DNA of 64,000 bases. Source: Drosophila persimilis (Eukaryota > Arthropoda > Insecta > Diptera > Drosophilidae). Made by a program: the position numbers and the translations under genes. The stretch is taken from positions 124,001 through 188,000 of the forward strand of contig NW_020825401.1 in the NCBI RefSeq assembly GCF_003286085.1, read 5' to 3'. The notes beneath the pieces were generated by a model. It worked only from the letters and a program-made list of their open reading frames with translations, did not search any database and had not been told where the DNA came from. Shown here piece after piece: positions 10,250 to 21,826 of this stretch. Position 1 is the stretch's first letter. Every line of letters starts with the position of its first letter.

Positions 10250-11940
10250 ATAGCTGTTAGACTAACATTCGAGGAAAATTAGCACTAAACTTACTAAGAA
10301 ACTAAGCATGCAATCAAAATACAAATACAACTACAGTTACTAATTAATAGAAAGGTGTGTAAGGATTAATAATTTAATAAGAGGAAGAGAATTAGTGGTG
10401 GATATAATATGGTAGAGAGAATTGTAATCCGAGCATAAGACCCTAAACGGTTCATGCAAGGAATAATTCGATCTACAAAGTGGAAGGAACAACGGTATAA
10501 AATTTCTAGTAAGTCTAATAGGAATCGTGAAGTTTATGCGGCTCAACAGATGAGGGCTGTCTATGTCACCCCTGATCAAGTTGTGCATAAAAATCAGACC
10601 AAGCATTTTTCTACGGTTAACTAAGGATGGGAGGTTTACTAATAGTTGTCTACTAGAGTAAGAGTCTTATACCCGCATCCCAGCTAAGGCCTGGCCAACT
10701 CTTTATAAACCCAAGCACGCCCATGGCCTTATTTACCATGGTAGAAATGTGTTCGGAAAACTTTAACTTGGGGTCTAACATAACACCCAGATCATCCACC
10801 AGGGTAATTCTCTCAAGAGAACCACCAAATAGGGTATAGGGAGCCAACAAGGGGCTAGAACGATGAAATGTCATAACTTTGCATTTCGCAGCATTAAGGT
10901 GTAACAAGTTTGCACAACACCATGACTGAAAGTTATTGAGATCAGATTGCAAGCGAGAATGAAATTAAATGTGCTTATACTGGACACAGAGTTTAACATC
11001 ATCCGCATACATAAGTACTCGAGAGTATGTTAATACTGAAGGCAGGTCATTAATTAAGAGTGTGAAGACTAAGGGGCCTAGATGGCTGCCCTGTGGTACT
11101 GCCGAAGAAACCTTTACTGGTGTAGAGAGGGAGTTTTTGGAGAGGACTCTTTGAGACCATGAACAAAGATACAAAGGGAATGGTTTACAGAGTCGACTGC
11201 TTTACTGAAGTCGGTGTAAATTACATCCGTCTGTAAGTTACCTTGAAAGCCTTTAATAATGAAAGAGGTTAACTCTAACAAGTTCGTGGTGGTTGCAAGT
11301 TCGGAGTTAATACCTTCTCAATATACCTTTATAATTTTTTGCGTCAGACTTGCTACCTTTTTTGTGGAGAGGAATTACGAACGATTCCTTCCAGATCGGA
11401 GGGAAGCAAGAAGAATCAATGGACAGGGTGAATAGTTTAAGCAAGTGTCCACACCGTGCCTCGGCGCAGCACCTAGTGCACAAGGTGCACAATAACTAAC
11501 CTGGATCCCCGTCTGGAGCCGGTAAAACACCAGCTTAACTAGTCGAAAATCATGAAGTAAGGAAAATTAGTTTAACAAGGGACTGAAAATGCCGTTCGAC
11601 CTCGGTAAACCGTATGGGTAAGGATGACCAGAGTAGTTTTTTCGTCAGAATAGGTGGTTTGGAAAAATTGGGCAAAGAGAAGGGTAATTGCCTGATCATT
11701 ATTTGCCGACGTATTACAAAATGTTAGCGAGGATGGGTGTGCGGACGTTTTACGCTTACTGTTTACGATGCAGTAAAACTGTTAAGGGTCTTCAGAAAAA
11801 CGAAGCCTGCATCGAGATAGTTAGTTCTTATAGCATTGTGCATTAAGAACTGGCAAGTTTGACCGAGCTATTACATAGCGAGAGTGAGAAGTAAAATAAC
11901 TAACTTCTTGAAATGTTTTATAAAGTCTTGTTTTTAAGTT
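10250..11940 (-). mobile_element. CR1 element, copy 2: 3' part with broken reverse transcriptase
   Basis: Minus strand. From right to left: a linker with NTSANNDQAI, reverse transcriptase blocks including SSAVPQGSHLGPLVFTLLINDLP and the catalytic MYADDVKLC (about 11000), NLLHLNAAKCKVMTFHRS, and the conserved CR1 C-terminus (FMHNLIRGDIDSPHLLSRINF) ending near 10340, with a short 3' UTR to about 10250. Many stops and frameshifts split it. It is the same family as the copies at 6.9 and 55.4 kb, and shows the YADD segment that the 55.4-kb copy has deleted. Confidence 0.75.
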
Positions 11941-12820
11941 TTTTAGGAACGAAAAGAAAGGCAGCGGAAAAAGTTTACTGAAGCGGTACAAATTTTTTAG
12001 GTCTAGCTCTCATAGTCTAATACCCCGCCCGATATTGTAAATGAAACACCTGAACAAAACCAACTTGAAGAACAAACCACGGGAGGCCTATTGAACGCGG
12101 GAGGCTTATCAAACGTACGGCCCCAGATTTGGATGCGTTGCCCGGCGCGGCAATAATTAGATTTGTCTACACTTAAACAAACTCTGGCTTTACAGAATTT
12201 AACCCGTCACACATATGCGGGTTCGCCTCGCCTAGTTTCAATTGTTTGTTTTTTACATAAATTGGTTGCTTGCATAATGAAAGCAACAATATCGAGCAGC
12301 ACACTTGGCTGCCTTCTCTAAATTCAAATTTAATATTTTCGTAGTCCATGTTTCTACTGTGTGAGCAACCGAATCGGAATGAATGCAGCAGAATAATGCG
12401 GCATATTTTTACCGCGCGCCTCGCACGCTTTGCCCATTGCATCCAGAAAAATAACCTATAACATTCTATTCTATACACATGTTTAATAACAATAAATTAT
12501 CTTCATTTTTACATATAAAATACATATATGTGTACGTGATATTAACATTATTCATGATATTCATATAATCTTAAATACAGCAGGGAATTTTTAACAATTT
12601 TTGTTTAATGAAGTTAACTTCCTAATAAAAACGCTATTCATAAATTATGCAGTAGCTATATTTTTTTAATTAAGAAAATGTGTGTTTACGGTGCATTTAC
12701 AGTTAAGTAACCAGCTGACGATACAGAGTATGTGCGAGAGGGACAGAAAATCAAATTTATTTGTTTCTTTTTTTTGTTTTTTGTATTTTTCGTTGGTGTA
12801 TCGGCATAATTTGCTCAAAA
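11940..12820. other. Non-coding stretch, no gene seen
   Basis: A short piece at about 11985-12030 (GGTCTAGCTCTCATAGTC) resembles the inside of DINE-1 (compare 26938-26955) and may be a relic. The rest is AT-rich. A 101-codon minus frame at 12173-12478 has no recognisable features. Confidence 0.4.
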
Positions 12821-12825
12821 TTACT

Positions 12826-13058
12826 GCGCGGAGATATGTCGTTTGTGGAACGGCGGAGATATGTCGTCGCAAAACGTCATAGCTCCGCGCGGAGATATGT
12901 CATTTGTTAAACGGCGGAGATGTTTCGTTTTAAATCGATATATCTCCGAGCGAAGATATGACGCTTTCAAGCGACATAAGTCCTCCAGCAAAAAAGCGAC
13001 ATAATTCCGCCAGCAATGTGCACTGGGTGGAGATATGTGGTCGGAGATATGACACTAT
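12826..13058. repeat. Cluster of degenerate CGGAGATATGTC motifs
   Basis: The word (G)CGGAGATATGTC or a close variant occurs at 12828, 12853, 12889, 12913 (variant GGCGGAGATGTTTC), 13028 and 13041. Inverted or altered forms (GACATAAGTCCTCC, GACATAATTCCGCC, TATATCTCCGAGCGAAGATATGAC) lie between 12939 and 13012. Spacing is irregular (about 12-40 nt), so it is not a simple satellite. It looks like a cluster of protein-binding sites or a decayed minisatellite. Confidence 0.55.
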
Positions 13059-13660
13059 GCCGGCTTTGGAAAGCCGATGTTGTACAGTGGTCCTCGGCAA
13101 TTGTCCGCGTATCTTCCTTTTAAGTTTAAGTTTTGTTAAGACAAAGTTTTAGTATTTTTACAAATATTTTTTATTGGGGTACTTGAGTGAGGGGGGGCGA
13201 AGTTGTTTTTTTTTTGTTTCTTTTTAGTCTTGTTGCCAAGTCCTGCGATCTATTTTATCGTATACCACAGAAGCCGTCTCCCAATGTGGTGCTTTGTTGG
13301 TGGCTTGGAATTTTAAGAGCTTTTCTTTCTTTTGCCTTGATCTCGCAGTGAGGCTCTCCAGCAAAATCATTCGCGGCAACACCCACATCAACCGCAACTG
13401 TGTTTGTCGCCAACAGCGACATTCGAATGCGTTCTCAACTTCTGCAACGCAAACGGAGTATTCCAACATCGAAAGACAATTCCGGCAATAACAATAACAT
13501 AACAAAAACAAATTCAAAAAGCTGGTGCATCTGGGTAGACTGGGTTGCATTGCTATATTCAAATTAGTTAAAACTCAGCCCTCAAAACTTACAGGGAAAT
13601 AAATCAAAAAACTGTGGAAGCTCAAATCACATAGCAAGTGTGACCGTGACCACAAAAAAC
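13059..13660 (+). other. Probable 5' leader of a decayed jockey-type element
   Basis: A T-rich run at 13200-13230 is followed by sequence with no open frame of note, leading directly into a Gag-like start at 13667. It is assigned as leader by position only. Confidence 0.3.
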
Positions 13661-13666
13661 ACCAAC

Positions 13667-14330
13667 ATGTTTGCGTTGCTGGCTGACAATGCAAACGACC
13701 AGCTTACCGAAGCGCCACCGGCCTCAACCCCCACCTCTTAAAAACTTATTGAAAATATACATGAAACCAAACATGAAATAAATACTGACTAGCAATTCTG
13801 TCCAAATATCTAAATGACAGCAAGAAAAATTACTATAAGTACCAAAGCAAAAGCAGCAAGGGCTGCAAGTTGTACTAAAATTCATAGAACCAGATATCAC
13901 GCCTCTCGATATCACAGATGCGCTAAAGGAAAAAGGCTTTCTAGTCAAGACAGTAACAAATATTATTAGTAGAAGCAAGAAGCCGCAATCAATCTTTTAG
14001 GTCGAGCTCGAGACAGACATCCGATCTTTGAAGAAAAGCGAAGTCCACTGAATCTACAAACTGAAGCTCTTGTTGCACCGAAGAATCGCTATAGAAAAAC
14101 CGCATAAACGGTTCAGTCCAGTGCAATGCACAAATTTTTAGGAATATGGTCATACCAAGACTTACTGTACGCTACGATCATTCTGCGAAGCCTGTGGAGC
14201 CACTGTCACGATCAGATCATTGCAAGGAGTTTGTTTTCCTAATGCTCCAAAAACAGGACTAGAAAAACACACCCAGCCTAACATGATAAATTCTCAGCAG
14301 CCCAAGGAGCATCCACAAAGCCCTATTAAA
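13667..14330 (+). pseudogene. Jockey-clade ORF1 (Gag-like), heavily decayed
   Basis: Starts with the ATG of MFALLADNAND and is stopped after about 24 codons. Beyond this, scattered across frames, are recognisable pieces of a jockey-type Gag: a segment around PLNLQTEALVAPKNRYRKT, then near 14120-14220 a degenerate zinc-knuckle region (Q-C-x2-F/I...GH-T-K-like, C-E-A-C-G-A-T-V, then D-H-C-K). In working elements this protein binds element RNA. The frame is broken many times. It fits with the endonuclease pieces of the same clade further right. Confidence 0.5.
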
Positions 14331-14581
14331 ACGATGATATTTACTCATCAGATCATCTATCAGATCCGGATGAAAAAGCACACGGTGGATCTTCTTAATT
14401 AGAAACCGCATTAAGTACCACATTCATAAAAGGTTTGCAAATAAATTATCTGCAAGCCACATTCGTAAAATTATTATCGGATAAGTAGTGGTAGTAGCAG
14501 GCTTTAATTCAATTGTCCATTATGCTTTTTAAGTCGTATTGACCATTTTCACACCTGTCCCGTAAAATACTTCACCCCAAC

Positions 14582-14800
14582 TTGTCTTCATGGATGGATT
14601 TTAAAACCTTAGTATACTTTCATAAAATTGTGACCACCCAAGAACCGATTTACTTTTACCGCAAACTTAACCCCGCTACATCACAAAGAACAAACAATTA
14701 CAAATGCCCTCGATTTCAAACCCTTTGCTCGAAGAGGCAGTTTTTCATTAACTTCAAAACCATTAGGAGCGCAACACAATATTACTTTAAAGTTAAATAA
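14582..14800 (+). pseudogene. Possible non-LTR ORF2 C-terminal fragment
   Basis: A 72-codon frame containing TSQRTNNYKCPRFQTLCSKRQFFINFKTIR. This resembles the final block of CR1/jockey-type reverse transcriptases (R-T..N..P-x-F-x-T..S-x-x-x-F-F). It is followed by an A-rich stretch that could be a 3' tail. The match rests on a short pattern only. Confidence 0.35.
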
Positions 14801-14980
14801 CACTTAGGAAATAAATAAAATTATATTATATATATTCACTCAAGAAAAATAAAATAAATAAAAATAAATATAATAAATAAATAAACAAACAAATAAAATT
14901 TTAAAAAGGATATAAAACAGAAAATAAGTTGTTAAATAACATGTTGAATGATATTTAGTAGATTTAAGTAAAGAACTTTC
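14800..14980. other. A/T-rich tract, possible poly(A)-type tail
   Basis: Runs of AAATAAATAAA and related words. No coding potential seen. It could be the 3' tail of the preceding fragment. Confidence 0.4.
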
Positions 14981-14984
14981 TACA

Positions 14985-15089
14985 AAAATCTTTCTACAAT
15001 CTCGCCATGTGACTTCCAAGGAAATCAGTTATACAACGCAATTATCAAAGTAAATAACAAACTGAACTATGTTACACCAGACTATATGC
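14985..15089 (+). pseudogene. Jockey-type endonuclease fragment, left of the array insertion
   Basis: Encodes GNQLYNAIIKVNNKLNYVTPDYM, which continues across the inserted array into PIYWPTEHGKIPDF at 25945. This matches the order NYVSP..PTYWP.D..KLPD seen in jockey endonucleases. It ends with ATGC (15086-15089), the left copy of the target duplication. Confidence 0.6.
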
Positions 15090-15455
15090 TGTAACGAACC
15101 TAAAAGGGTTCGATACAATCCTTCCCCCAACGTATGATAAACATAAACCTACTACTAAGTTACAACACCCCTCATATATTATTTACCAACACCCCACCTC
15201 CACACATAACTACTCGACACGCGCCGACTCCAAGATCGCTGACCAAACACACCAGGTCACGCAGACTTTCCCCACTCCGGACCAAGTGACCGATCCGGTG
15301 CCATCGGTCATGAAAAGATAACACCGCGGAAGCTCGTGACGAACGCCAACACAAGAAGCGAAGCCGGGTCAAACCACGATCGCCGAACCGCCGAAAAGCA
15401 ATCCCTACACGGAAATGCATTTTTGTGACCCCCGCTGACACAGCAACAACAGGCA

Positions 15456-15463
15456 TATAAATA
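15456..15463 (+). promoter_or_regulatory. LTR TATA box
   Basis: TATAAATA, about 120 nt upstream of the poly(A) signal, is placed as in Ty3/gypsy LTRs. It is conserved in all four LTRs, so each LTR could start transcription. Confidence 0.65.
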
Positions 15464-15576
15464 GCTGTCAGCCAGAACCAGAAGAGCATACTACGCAGAA
15501 ACACGGCCCCGAGTACAGACGTTGTACCAAAAACCATCGTGCTAATCTAAGAATTAAAAAGTGCTAAGATATTCGT

Positions 15577-15582
15577 AATAAA
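15577..15582 (+). terminator. LTR polyadenylation signal
   Basis: AATAAA, conserved in the four LTRs. With the upstream TATA box it defines a short R region of plausible size. Confidence 0.55.
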
Positions 15583-15819
15583 GTTTCTAATCATCTGAAT
15601 AATATCGAATTGCGTAAGTTCATTCCAACTAGCCGAGGCACCGACACAACCCCACCCCAAGTCTACATACGCCATTTAATACACTCCACGAGCAACACTT
15701 GCCCTAGACCCGATTCGCCTTCTCTAAGATAGGCCAACCGCGACGTCTCCCTCAAAGTTCCATCTATTTCTACAAATTTCTACAATATCGACCTCAGCCT
15801 GAAGTAGGTCCATCACAAG

Positions 15820-15837
15820 TGGCGCCCGAGTGGGGAC
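15820..15837 (+). other. tRNA primer-binding site, unit 1
   Basis: TGGCGCCCGAGTGGGGAC, two bases after the LTR end. It starts TGG and begins like lysine-tRNA-type sites (TGGCGCCC), but the following bases differ, so the primer tRNA is not assigned. Units 2 and 3 read GAGTGGTGAC here. Confidence 0.7.
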
Positions 15838-16975
15838 TTGAAGGAACGTCGCCGAGGGTTTGTGGAAGAAAACCCCACGGCCGCTAGAGAACCAGGAAAA
15901 AAACAACGCGAAGAAAACCCCGACCTCGCACAACTTCCAGCGGTGCAGGTTGCGCAACGAGCGGACGAAAGCACGGCACAGCGACAGAGAAACGCGAACG
16001 GTGCCATCACCCCGAGAAGAACCCAAGGGTGGGTACCGGCTGGATACATAGAAGCCGCCGAGAGGAGCTGGAATCCTTCGCGGAGGAATTCGGATTCAGC
16101 GGCGTGGGTAACGTGGAAGATTTGCGGAGAAATTTCGCCGAACTAGTCGCCGGGCCCCTCGAACACGACGCCTGGGTCAGACTGGCGGAGCTCGAGAGGC
16201 AGTACGCCAAATCACTAGGACGAGCCAGATCCCCACAGCCCGGCACCTCGGCGCAAACGGAGAAGCGGAAGACAGACAGGCAAAGGCAGCGTCCCGCTGC
16301 GATCTACTAAAGCCCCCGCCCCCGAAGCCAAGGCCTTCGCCCATGAGAAGGATCTTGCCGACTGCAGAAGGAAACGGCCCCACAGACGGCCATTACTACA
16401 GTCACGCCCGAGCTCAACCGGATCTATGACAACCCTCTCCCGGCGTACCAACTCTACGTACGACGACACGAACTGAGAAGTCTGGCGCAACTGACGATGT
16501 TTTCCACAGAGTTCGAGAGTATCCAGGAGCGAAACATACATACCCCATCAACAACCACCAAGGTACACACGGCCAACGGCACAACTAGCGCAAAACGAAG
16601 GCGAGACGAATCGGGCCCAACTCCGAAAACCTCACGGAAACACCCCGGAACCCGCAAGGAGGCCACACCAAGCCGGCGAGCCAGCCCCGGAAGCTACGCA
16701 TCGAATGATCACCACCCCTATCGCCAACCCACACGCGGCCTGCCGCCGTTGCTGAGAAGCTGGACATGCTGCCCGCGACTGCACCAACCCATCGATCCTC
16801 TTCTGTTGGGAATGCAGCAAGAGCGGAACACGCAATGTGTACTGTTGCCGCCAACACCCGTCGGGAAACGACTCGCGTCCTCAGCTGACACGGCAACAGC
16901 CGGGCACGACGCTTCCTCAGACACGCAACTAAAAAAACCGCTACAAGTACATGACGGCCGGATGGTGGCGTGAGT
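15838..16975 (+). pseudogene. gag remnant, unit 1
   Basis: Encodes a Ty3/gypsy-type Gag in pieces. A basic N-terminus ends at GWVPAGYIEAA. After a frame change near 16060 comes EELESFAEEFGFSGVGNVEDLRRNFAELV, a helix-turn motif common at Gag N-termini in this group. From about 16410 come NRIYDNPLPAYQLYVRRHELRSLAQLT and a Ser/Thr/Arg-rich linker. At 16741-16782 there is a zinc knuckle C-x2-C-x4-GH-x4-C whose third position after the second Cys is an in-frame TGA stop (16753-16755). A second C-x2-C pair follows. The gene is dead, and the TGA occurs in all three units, so it predates the amplification. Confidence 0.65.
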
Positions 16976-17367
16976 AACTATCGGAGGACGGCGCACGGAA
17001 CCCACGGTCGACACGGGAGCATCGCGAAGCTTCATCAACGGTGACCTCGCCCGCCAACTCGATCACAACAACGACCTGCGAGAGGCGTGCGTCCAGATCC
17101 GCCTGGCCGACGGTTTCGGCACGCGAGATAACTCAGATCTTGCTAACGCGCGTCCGACTAGACGAGCGGGAGGTGCAGATACCGCTCTTAGTACTACCGA
17201 ATATACTAGAGCAAGTCATCGTGGGGATGGACTTCCTATGCGCCATCGACACAACGATACAGTGTGGCACCACGCGCCTCCATTTTCAAGGTTACCAACG
17301 CCCCCTCTCAAACACGCCGACGATCACAGCCAGCCAAGTACACACCCCAGGACCCACGAACTCGTGA
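16976..17367 (+). pseudogene. Retropepsin (aspartic protease) remnant, unit 1
   Basis: Contains the catalytic VDTGASRSFI (Asp-Thr-Gly at 17010-17018), then LREACVQIRLADGFGTR. After a frameshift near 17125 it continues with EITQILLTRVRL...IPLLVLPNILEQVIVGMDFLCAID, which is the second half of a retroviral-type protease with the typical V-I-V-G-M-D-F-L end. In an intact element it would cut Gag-Pol. The frameshift makes it inactive. Confidence 0.7.
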
Positions 17368-17999
17368 CCCCCGTCGCCAACGAATCCCCGGACACGACAC
17401 GAGACACGAACGCAAGAAACAAGGAACACGAAACACGCGGCCGCAAAGGAGCACACTAGCCCCAGGCCCACGCCGAGAAACCCAAGACCAAGCAAAGCAA
17501 CGAAGAAAGCCAGCCGGTCCTCCGAGGGCACCGACGCGGTTCCACCAACGAAGGGAAAGAAACCCAGGACGCCCCTCCAGAAGACAGCATGGCCCCACTC
17601 GAGGTACCAGAAGCGAAAACGCCATCGACACAAGACGCAAGACCTCTACGACAAAAACCGACCAGCTACTCCAGCGGCCTCTCAGGCAGGAACCGGGAAA
17701 GGCGACCACCGCCACTCGACGCGCCAATCGGAACCCCGATGCACCTGGAGCCAAGACGCCATCGATTTTCACCGACATCATGTAACGCCTCCCAGTCAAC
17801 CCCACGCACAGCGGAATGCGGCCCACCACGACGCCTGTAGCCATGTCGCTAATTTTCACCGCCCAAGCTAGCCGCTGGTCCAACACCAAGACCATCATCG
17901 AGACCCGCACGTTCGTACATCACGCCGAGTACGACGCTGCACAAACACCCCCCAGGGCACACACGAGCACCCCACCCACGACGCCACGCCATCGGGTCA
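17368..17999 (+). other. Array unit 1 middle region, no pol catalytic domains
   Basis: A GC-rich stretch, very rich in CGAC/CCA words, sits where reverse transcriptase, RNase H and the integrase core should be. Open frames encode Arg/Thr/Pro-rich low-complexity protein without motifs I recognise. Unit 1 lacks a 31-bp segment here that units 2 and 3 carry after GGCCCCAC (20938 region). Confidence 0.6.
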
Positions 18000-18200
18000 T
18001 TGGTACTGTTACGCCAACACCACCTCTCGAACGCCGCCGAGGGCTTCGCAGCAAAACTAGCCCCCAAATTCGATAGCCCCTACCGAGTCAAAAGCTTCCC
18101 GACACCGAATATCGCCAAATTACAACATTGCGAAAGCCGGAAGCAGAAAGTCGCGAATATCAACGACCTGAGGGGATTCCAAAACGTCACGGTCAAAAGA
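18000..18200 (+). pseudogene. Integrase C-terminal remnant, unit 1
   Basis: Encodes LRQHHLSNAAEGFAAKLAPKFDSPYRVKSF followed by KQKVANINDL, the SH3-like tail found after the integrase core in Osvaldo/Ulysses-type elements. The minus-strand element at 61252-61596 has the matching KQHHLSNAAKLAPKYDGPY block, showing that the two belong to related lineages. It is the only pol 3' piece left in the unit. Confidence 0.7.
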
Positions 18201-18442
18201 GACAGCGTCGGCAAAACGCGAGCCCGATATCAACCGGCGACACCGCCAAAGTCTCCCAAATCAAAACAAGAAAAGGGCCCGCGGATGACCCAAAAACGCA
18301 CCCATGATGCGACGCGGAAGAAAAGCTTGCTTCGCAAGTATAGACCCCGAAAGGCGATTTCATCGATCACGTTACGTACGCCCTCACTAGAAGAAACCAC
18401 CAGAGCCCGACCAACAGCCCACGAGGCTTCGTAACTCTCGCC

Positions 18443-18460
18443 GGGGAAGAAAAGGGAGGG
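18443..18460 (+). other. Polypurine tract, unit 1
   Basis: GGGGAAGAAAAGGGAGGG directly before LTR2, followed by TTTAACG where LTR1 has TGTAACG. It is the expected plus-strand priming site. It is repeated before LTR3 and LTR4. Confidence 0.75.
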
Positions 18461-19147
18461 TTTAACGAACCTAAAAGGGTTCGATACAATCCTTCCCCCA
18501 ACGTATGATAAACATAAACCTACTACTAAGTTACAACACCCCGCATATAATATTTACCAACACCCCCCCTCCACACATAACTACTCGACACGCGCCGACT
18601 CCAAGATCGCTGACCAAACACACCAGGTCACGCAGACTTTACCCACTCCGGACCAAGTGACCGATCCGGTGCCATCGGTCACGAAAAGATGACACCGCGG
18701 AAGCTCGCGACGAACGCCAACACAAGAAGCGAAACCGGGTCAAACCACGATCGCCGAACCCCCGCTGACACAGCAACAACAGGCATATAAATAGGTGTCA
18801 GCCAGAACCAGAAGAGCATACTACGCAGAAACACGGCCCCGAGTACAGACGTTGTACCTAAAACCATCATGCTAATCTAAGAATTAAAAAGTGCTTAAAT
18901 ATTCGTAATAAAGTGTCTAATCATTTGAACAATATCGAATTGCGTAAGTTCATTCCAACTAGCCGAGGCACCGACACAACCCCACCCCAAGTCTACATAC
19001 GCCATTTAATACACTCCACGAGCAACACTTGCCCTAGACCCGATTCGCCTTCTCTAAGATAGGCCAACCGCGACGTCTCCCTCAAAGTTCCATCTATTTC
19101 TACAAATTTCTACAATTTCGACCTCAGCCTGAAATAGGTCCATCACA
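18461..19147 (+). repeat. LTR2 of the array (687 bp, short type)
   Basis: Same as LTR1 except for the missing 41-bp segment and scattered single-base changes. Shared by units 1 and 2. Confidence 0.85.
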
Positions 19148-21826
19148 AGTGGCGCCCGAGTGGTGACTTGAAGGAACGTCGCCGAGGGTTTGTGGAAGAA
19201 AACCCCACGGCCGCTAGAGAACCAGGAAAAAAACAACGCGAAGAAAACCCCGACCTCGCACAACTTCCAGCGGTGCAGGTTGCGCAACGAGCGGACGAAA
19301 GCACGGCACAGCGACAGAGAAACGCGAACGGTGCCATCACCCCGAGAAGAACCCAAGGGTGGGTACCGGCTGGATACATAGAAGCCGCCGAGAGGAGCTG
19401 GAATCCTTCGCGGAGGAATTCGGATTCAGCGGCGTGGGTAACGTGGAAGATTTGCGGAGAAATTTCGCCGAACTAGTCGCCGGGCCCCTCGAACACGACG
19501 CCTGGGTCAGACTGGCGGAGCTCGAGAGGCAGTACGCCAAATCACTAGGACGAGCCAGATCCCCACAGCCCGGCACCTCGGCGCAAACGGAGAAGCGGAA
19601 GACAGACAGGCAAAGGCAGCGTCCCGCTGCGATCTACTAAAGCCCCCGCCCCCGAAGCCAAGGCCTTCGCCCATGAGAAGGATCTTGCCGACTGCAGAAG
19701 GAAACGGCCCCACAGACGGCCATTACTACAGTCACGCCCGAGCTCAACCGGATCTATGACAACCCTCTCCCGGCGTACCAACTCTACGTACGACGACACG
19801 AACTGAGAAGTCTGGCGCAACTGACGATGTTTTCCACAGAGTTCGAGAGTATCCAGGAGCGAAACATACATACCCCATCAACAACCACCAAGGTACACAC
19901 GGCCAACGGCACAACTAGCGCAAAACGAAGGCGAGACGAATCGGGCCCAACTCCGAAAACCTCACGGAAACACCCCGGAACCCGCAAGGAGGCCACACCA
20001 AGCCGGCGAGCCAGCCCCGGAAGCTACGCATCGAATGATCACCACCCCTATCGCCAACCCACACGCGGCCTGCCGCCGTTGCTGAGAAGCTGGACATGCT
20101 GCCCGCGACTGCACCAACCCATCGATCCTCTTCTGTTGGGAATGCAGCAAGAGCGGAACACGCAATGTGTACTGTTGCCGCCAACACCCGTCGGGAAACG
20201 ACTCGCGTCCTCAGCTGACACGGGAACAGCCGGGCACGACGCTTCCTCAGACACGCAACTAAAAAAACCGCTACAAGTACATGACGGCCGGATAGTGGCG
20301 TGAGTAACTATCGGAGGACGGCGCACGGAACCCACGGTCGACACGGGAGCATCGCGAAGCTTCATCAACGGTGACCTCGCCCGCCAACTCGATCACAACA
20401 ACGACCTGCGAGAGGCGTGCGTCCAGATCCGCCTGGCCGACGGTTTCGGCACGCGAGATAACTCAGATCTTGCTAACGCGCGTCCGACTAGACGAGCGGG
20501 AGGTGCAGATACCGCTCTTAGTACTACCGAATATACTAGAGCAAGTCATCGTGGGGATGGACTTCCTATGCGCCATCGACACAACGATACAGTGTGGCAC
20601 CACGCGCCTCCATTTTCAAGGTTACCAACGCCCCCTCTCAAACACGCCGACGATCACAGCCAGCCAAGTACACACCCCAGGACCCACGAACTCGTGACCC
20701 CCGTCGCCAACGAATCCCCGGACACGACACGAGACACGAACGCAAGAAACAAGGAACACGAAACACGCGGCCGCAAAGGAGCACACTAGCTCCAGGCCCA
20801 CGCCGAGAAACCCAAGACCAAGCAAAGCAACGAAGAAAGCCAGTCGGTCCTCCGAGGGCACCGACGCGGTTCCACCAACGAAGGAAAAGAAACCCAGGAC
20901 GCCCCTCCAGAAGACAGCATGGCCCCACCGGCAATAACCGCCACGCAGCAGCCAGACGCTCGAGGTACCAGAAGCGAAAACGCCATCGACACAAGACGCA
21001 AGACCTCTACGACAAAAACCGACCAGCTACTCCAGCGGCCTCTCAGGCAGGAACCGGGAAAGGCGACCACCGCCACACGACGCGCCAATCGGAACCCCGA
21101 TGCACCTGGAGCCAAGACGCCATCGATTTTCACCGACATCATGTAACGCCTCCCAGTCAACCCCACGCACAGCGGAATGCGGCCCACCACGACGCCTGTA
21201 GCCATGTCGCTAATTTTCACCGCCCAAGCTAGCCGCTGGTCCAACACCAAGACCATCATCGAGACCCGCACGTTCGTACATCACGCCGAGTACGACGCTG
21301 CACAAACACCCCCCAGGGCACACACGAGCACCCCACCCACGACGCCACGCCATCGGGTCATTGGTACTGTTACGCCAACACCACCTCTCGAACGCCGCCG
21401 AGGGCTTCGCAGCAAAACTAGCCCCCAAATTCGATAGCCCCTACCGAGTCAAAAGCTTCCCGACACCGAATATCGCCAAATTACAACATTGCGAAAGCCG
21501 GAAGCAGAAAGTCGCGAATATCAACGACCTGAGGGGATTCCAAAACGTCACGGTCAAAAGAGACAGCGTCGGCAAAACGCGAGCCCGATATCAACCGGCG
21601 ACACCGCCAAAGGGGAGTCTCCCAAATCAAAACAAGAAAAGGGCCCGCGGATGACCCAAAAACGCACCCATGATGCGACGCGGAAGAAAAGCTTGCTTCG
21701 CAAGTATAGACCCCGAAAGGCGATTTCATCGATCACGTTACGTACGCCCTCACTAGAAGAAACCACCAGAGCCCGACCAACAGCCCACGAGGCTTCGTAA
21801 CTCTCGCCGGGGAAGAAAAGGGAGGG
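19148..21826 (+). pseudogene. Array unit 2 internal region (gag, protease, integrase-tail remnants)
   Basis: 2679 bp with the same layout as unit 1: primer-binding site at 19150, gag remnant to about 20305 with the same in-frame TGA in the zinc knuckle, protease DTG near 20340 with the same frameshift, integrase tail at about 21361-21560, polypurine tract before 21827. It differs from unit 1 by a 31-bp segment (about 20929-20959), a 5-bp GGGGA insertion near 21613 and a handful of substitutions. No reverse transcriptase is present. Confidence 0.75.

Larger units (their letters stand above)
15090..15817 (+). repeat. LTR1 of the array (728 bp, long type)
   Basis: Begins TGTAACG and ends CATCACA, the TG...CA form. 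Contains the 41-bp segment starting CCGCCGAAAAGC (about 15395-15436) that LTR2 and LTR3 lack. Carries TATAAATA (15456-15463) and AATAAA (15577-15582). Confidence 0.85.

Noticed and set aside
12173..12478. 101-codon minus-strand gene
   Set aside because: No motif, no splice or promoter context, and composition like the surrounding AT-rich spacer.
17264..17785. 173- to 212-codon Arg/Pro-rich proteins in each array unit
   Set aside because: They come from the GC-rich filler between the protease and the integrase tail, overlap the protease in another frame, and differ in length between units because of the 31-bp segment. No domain is visible.
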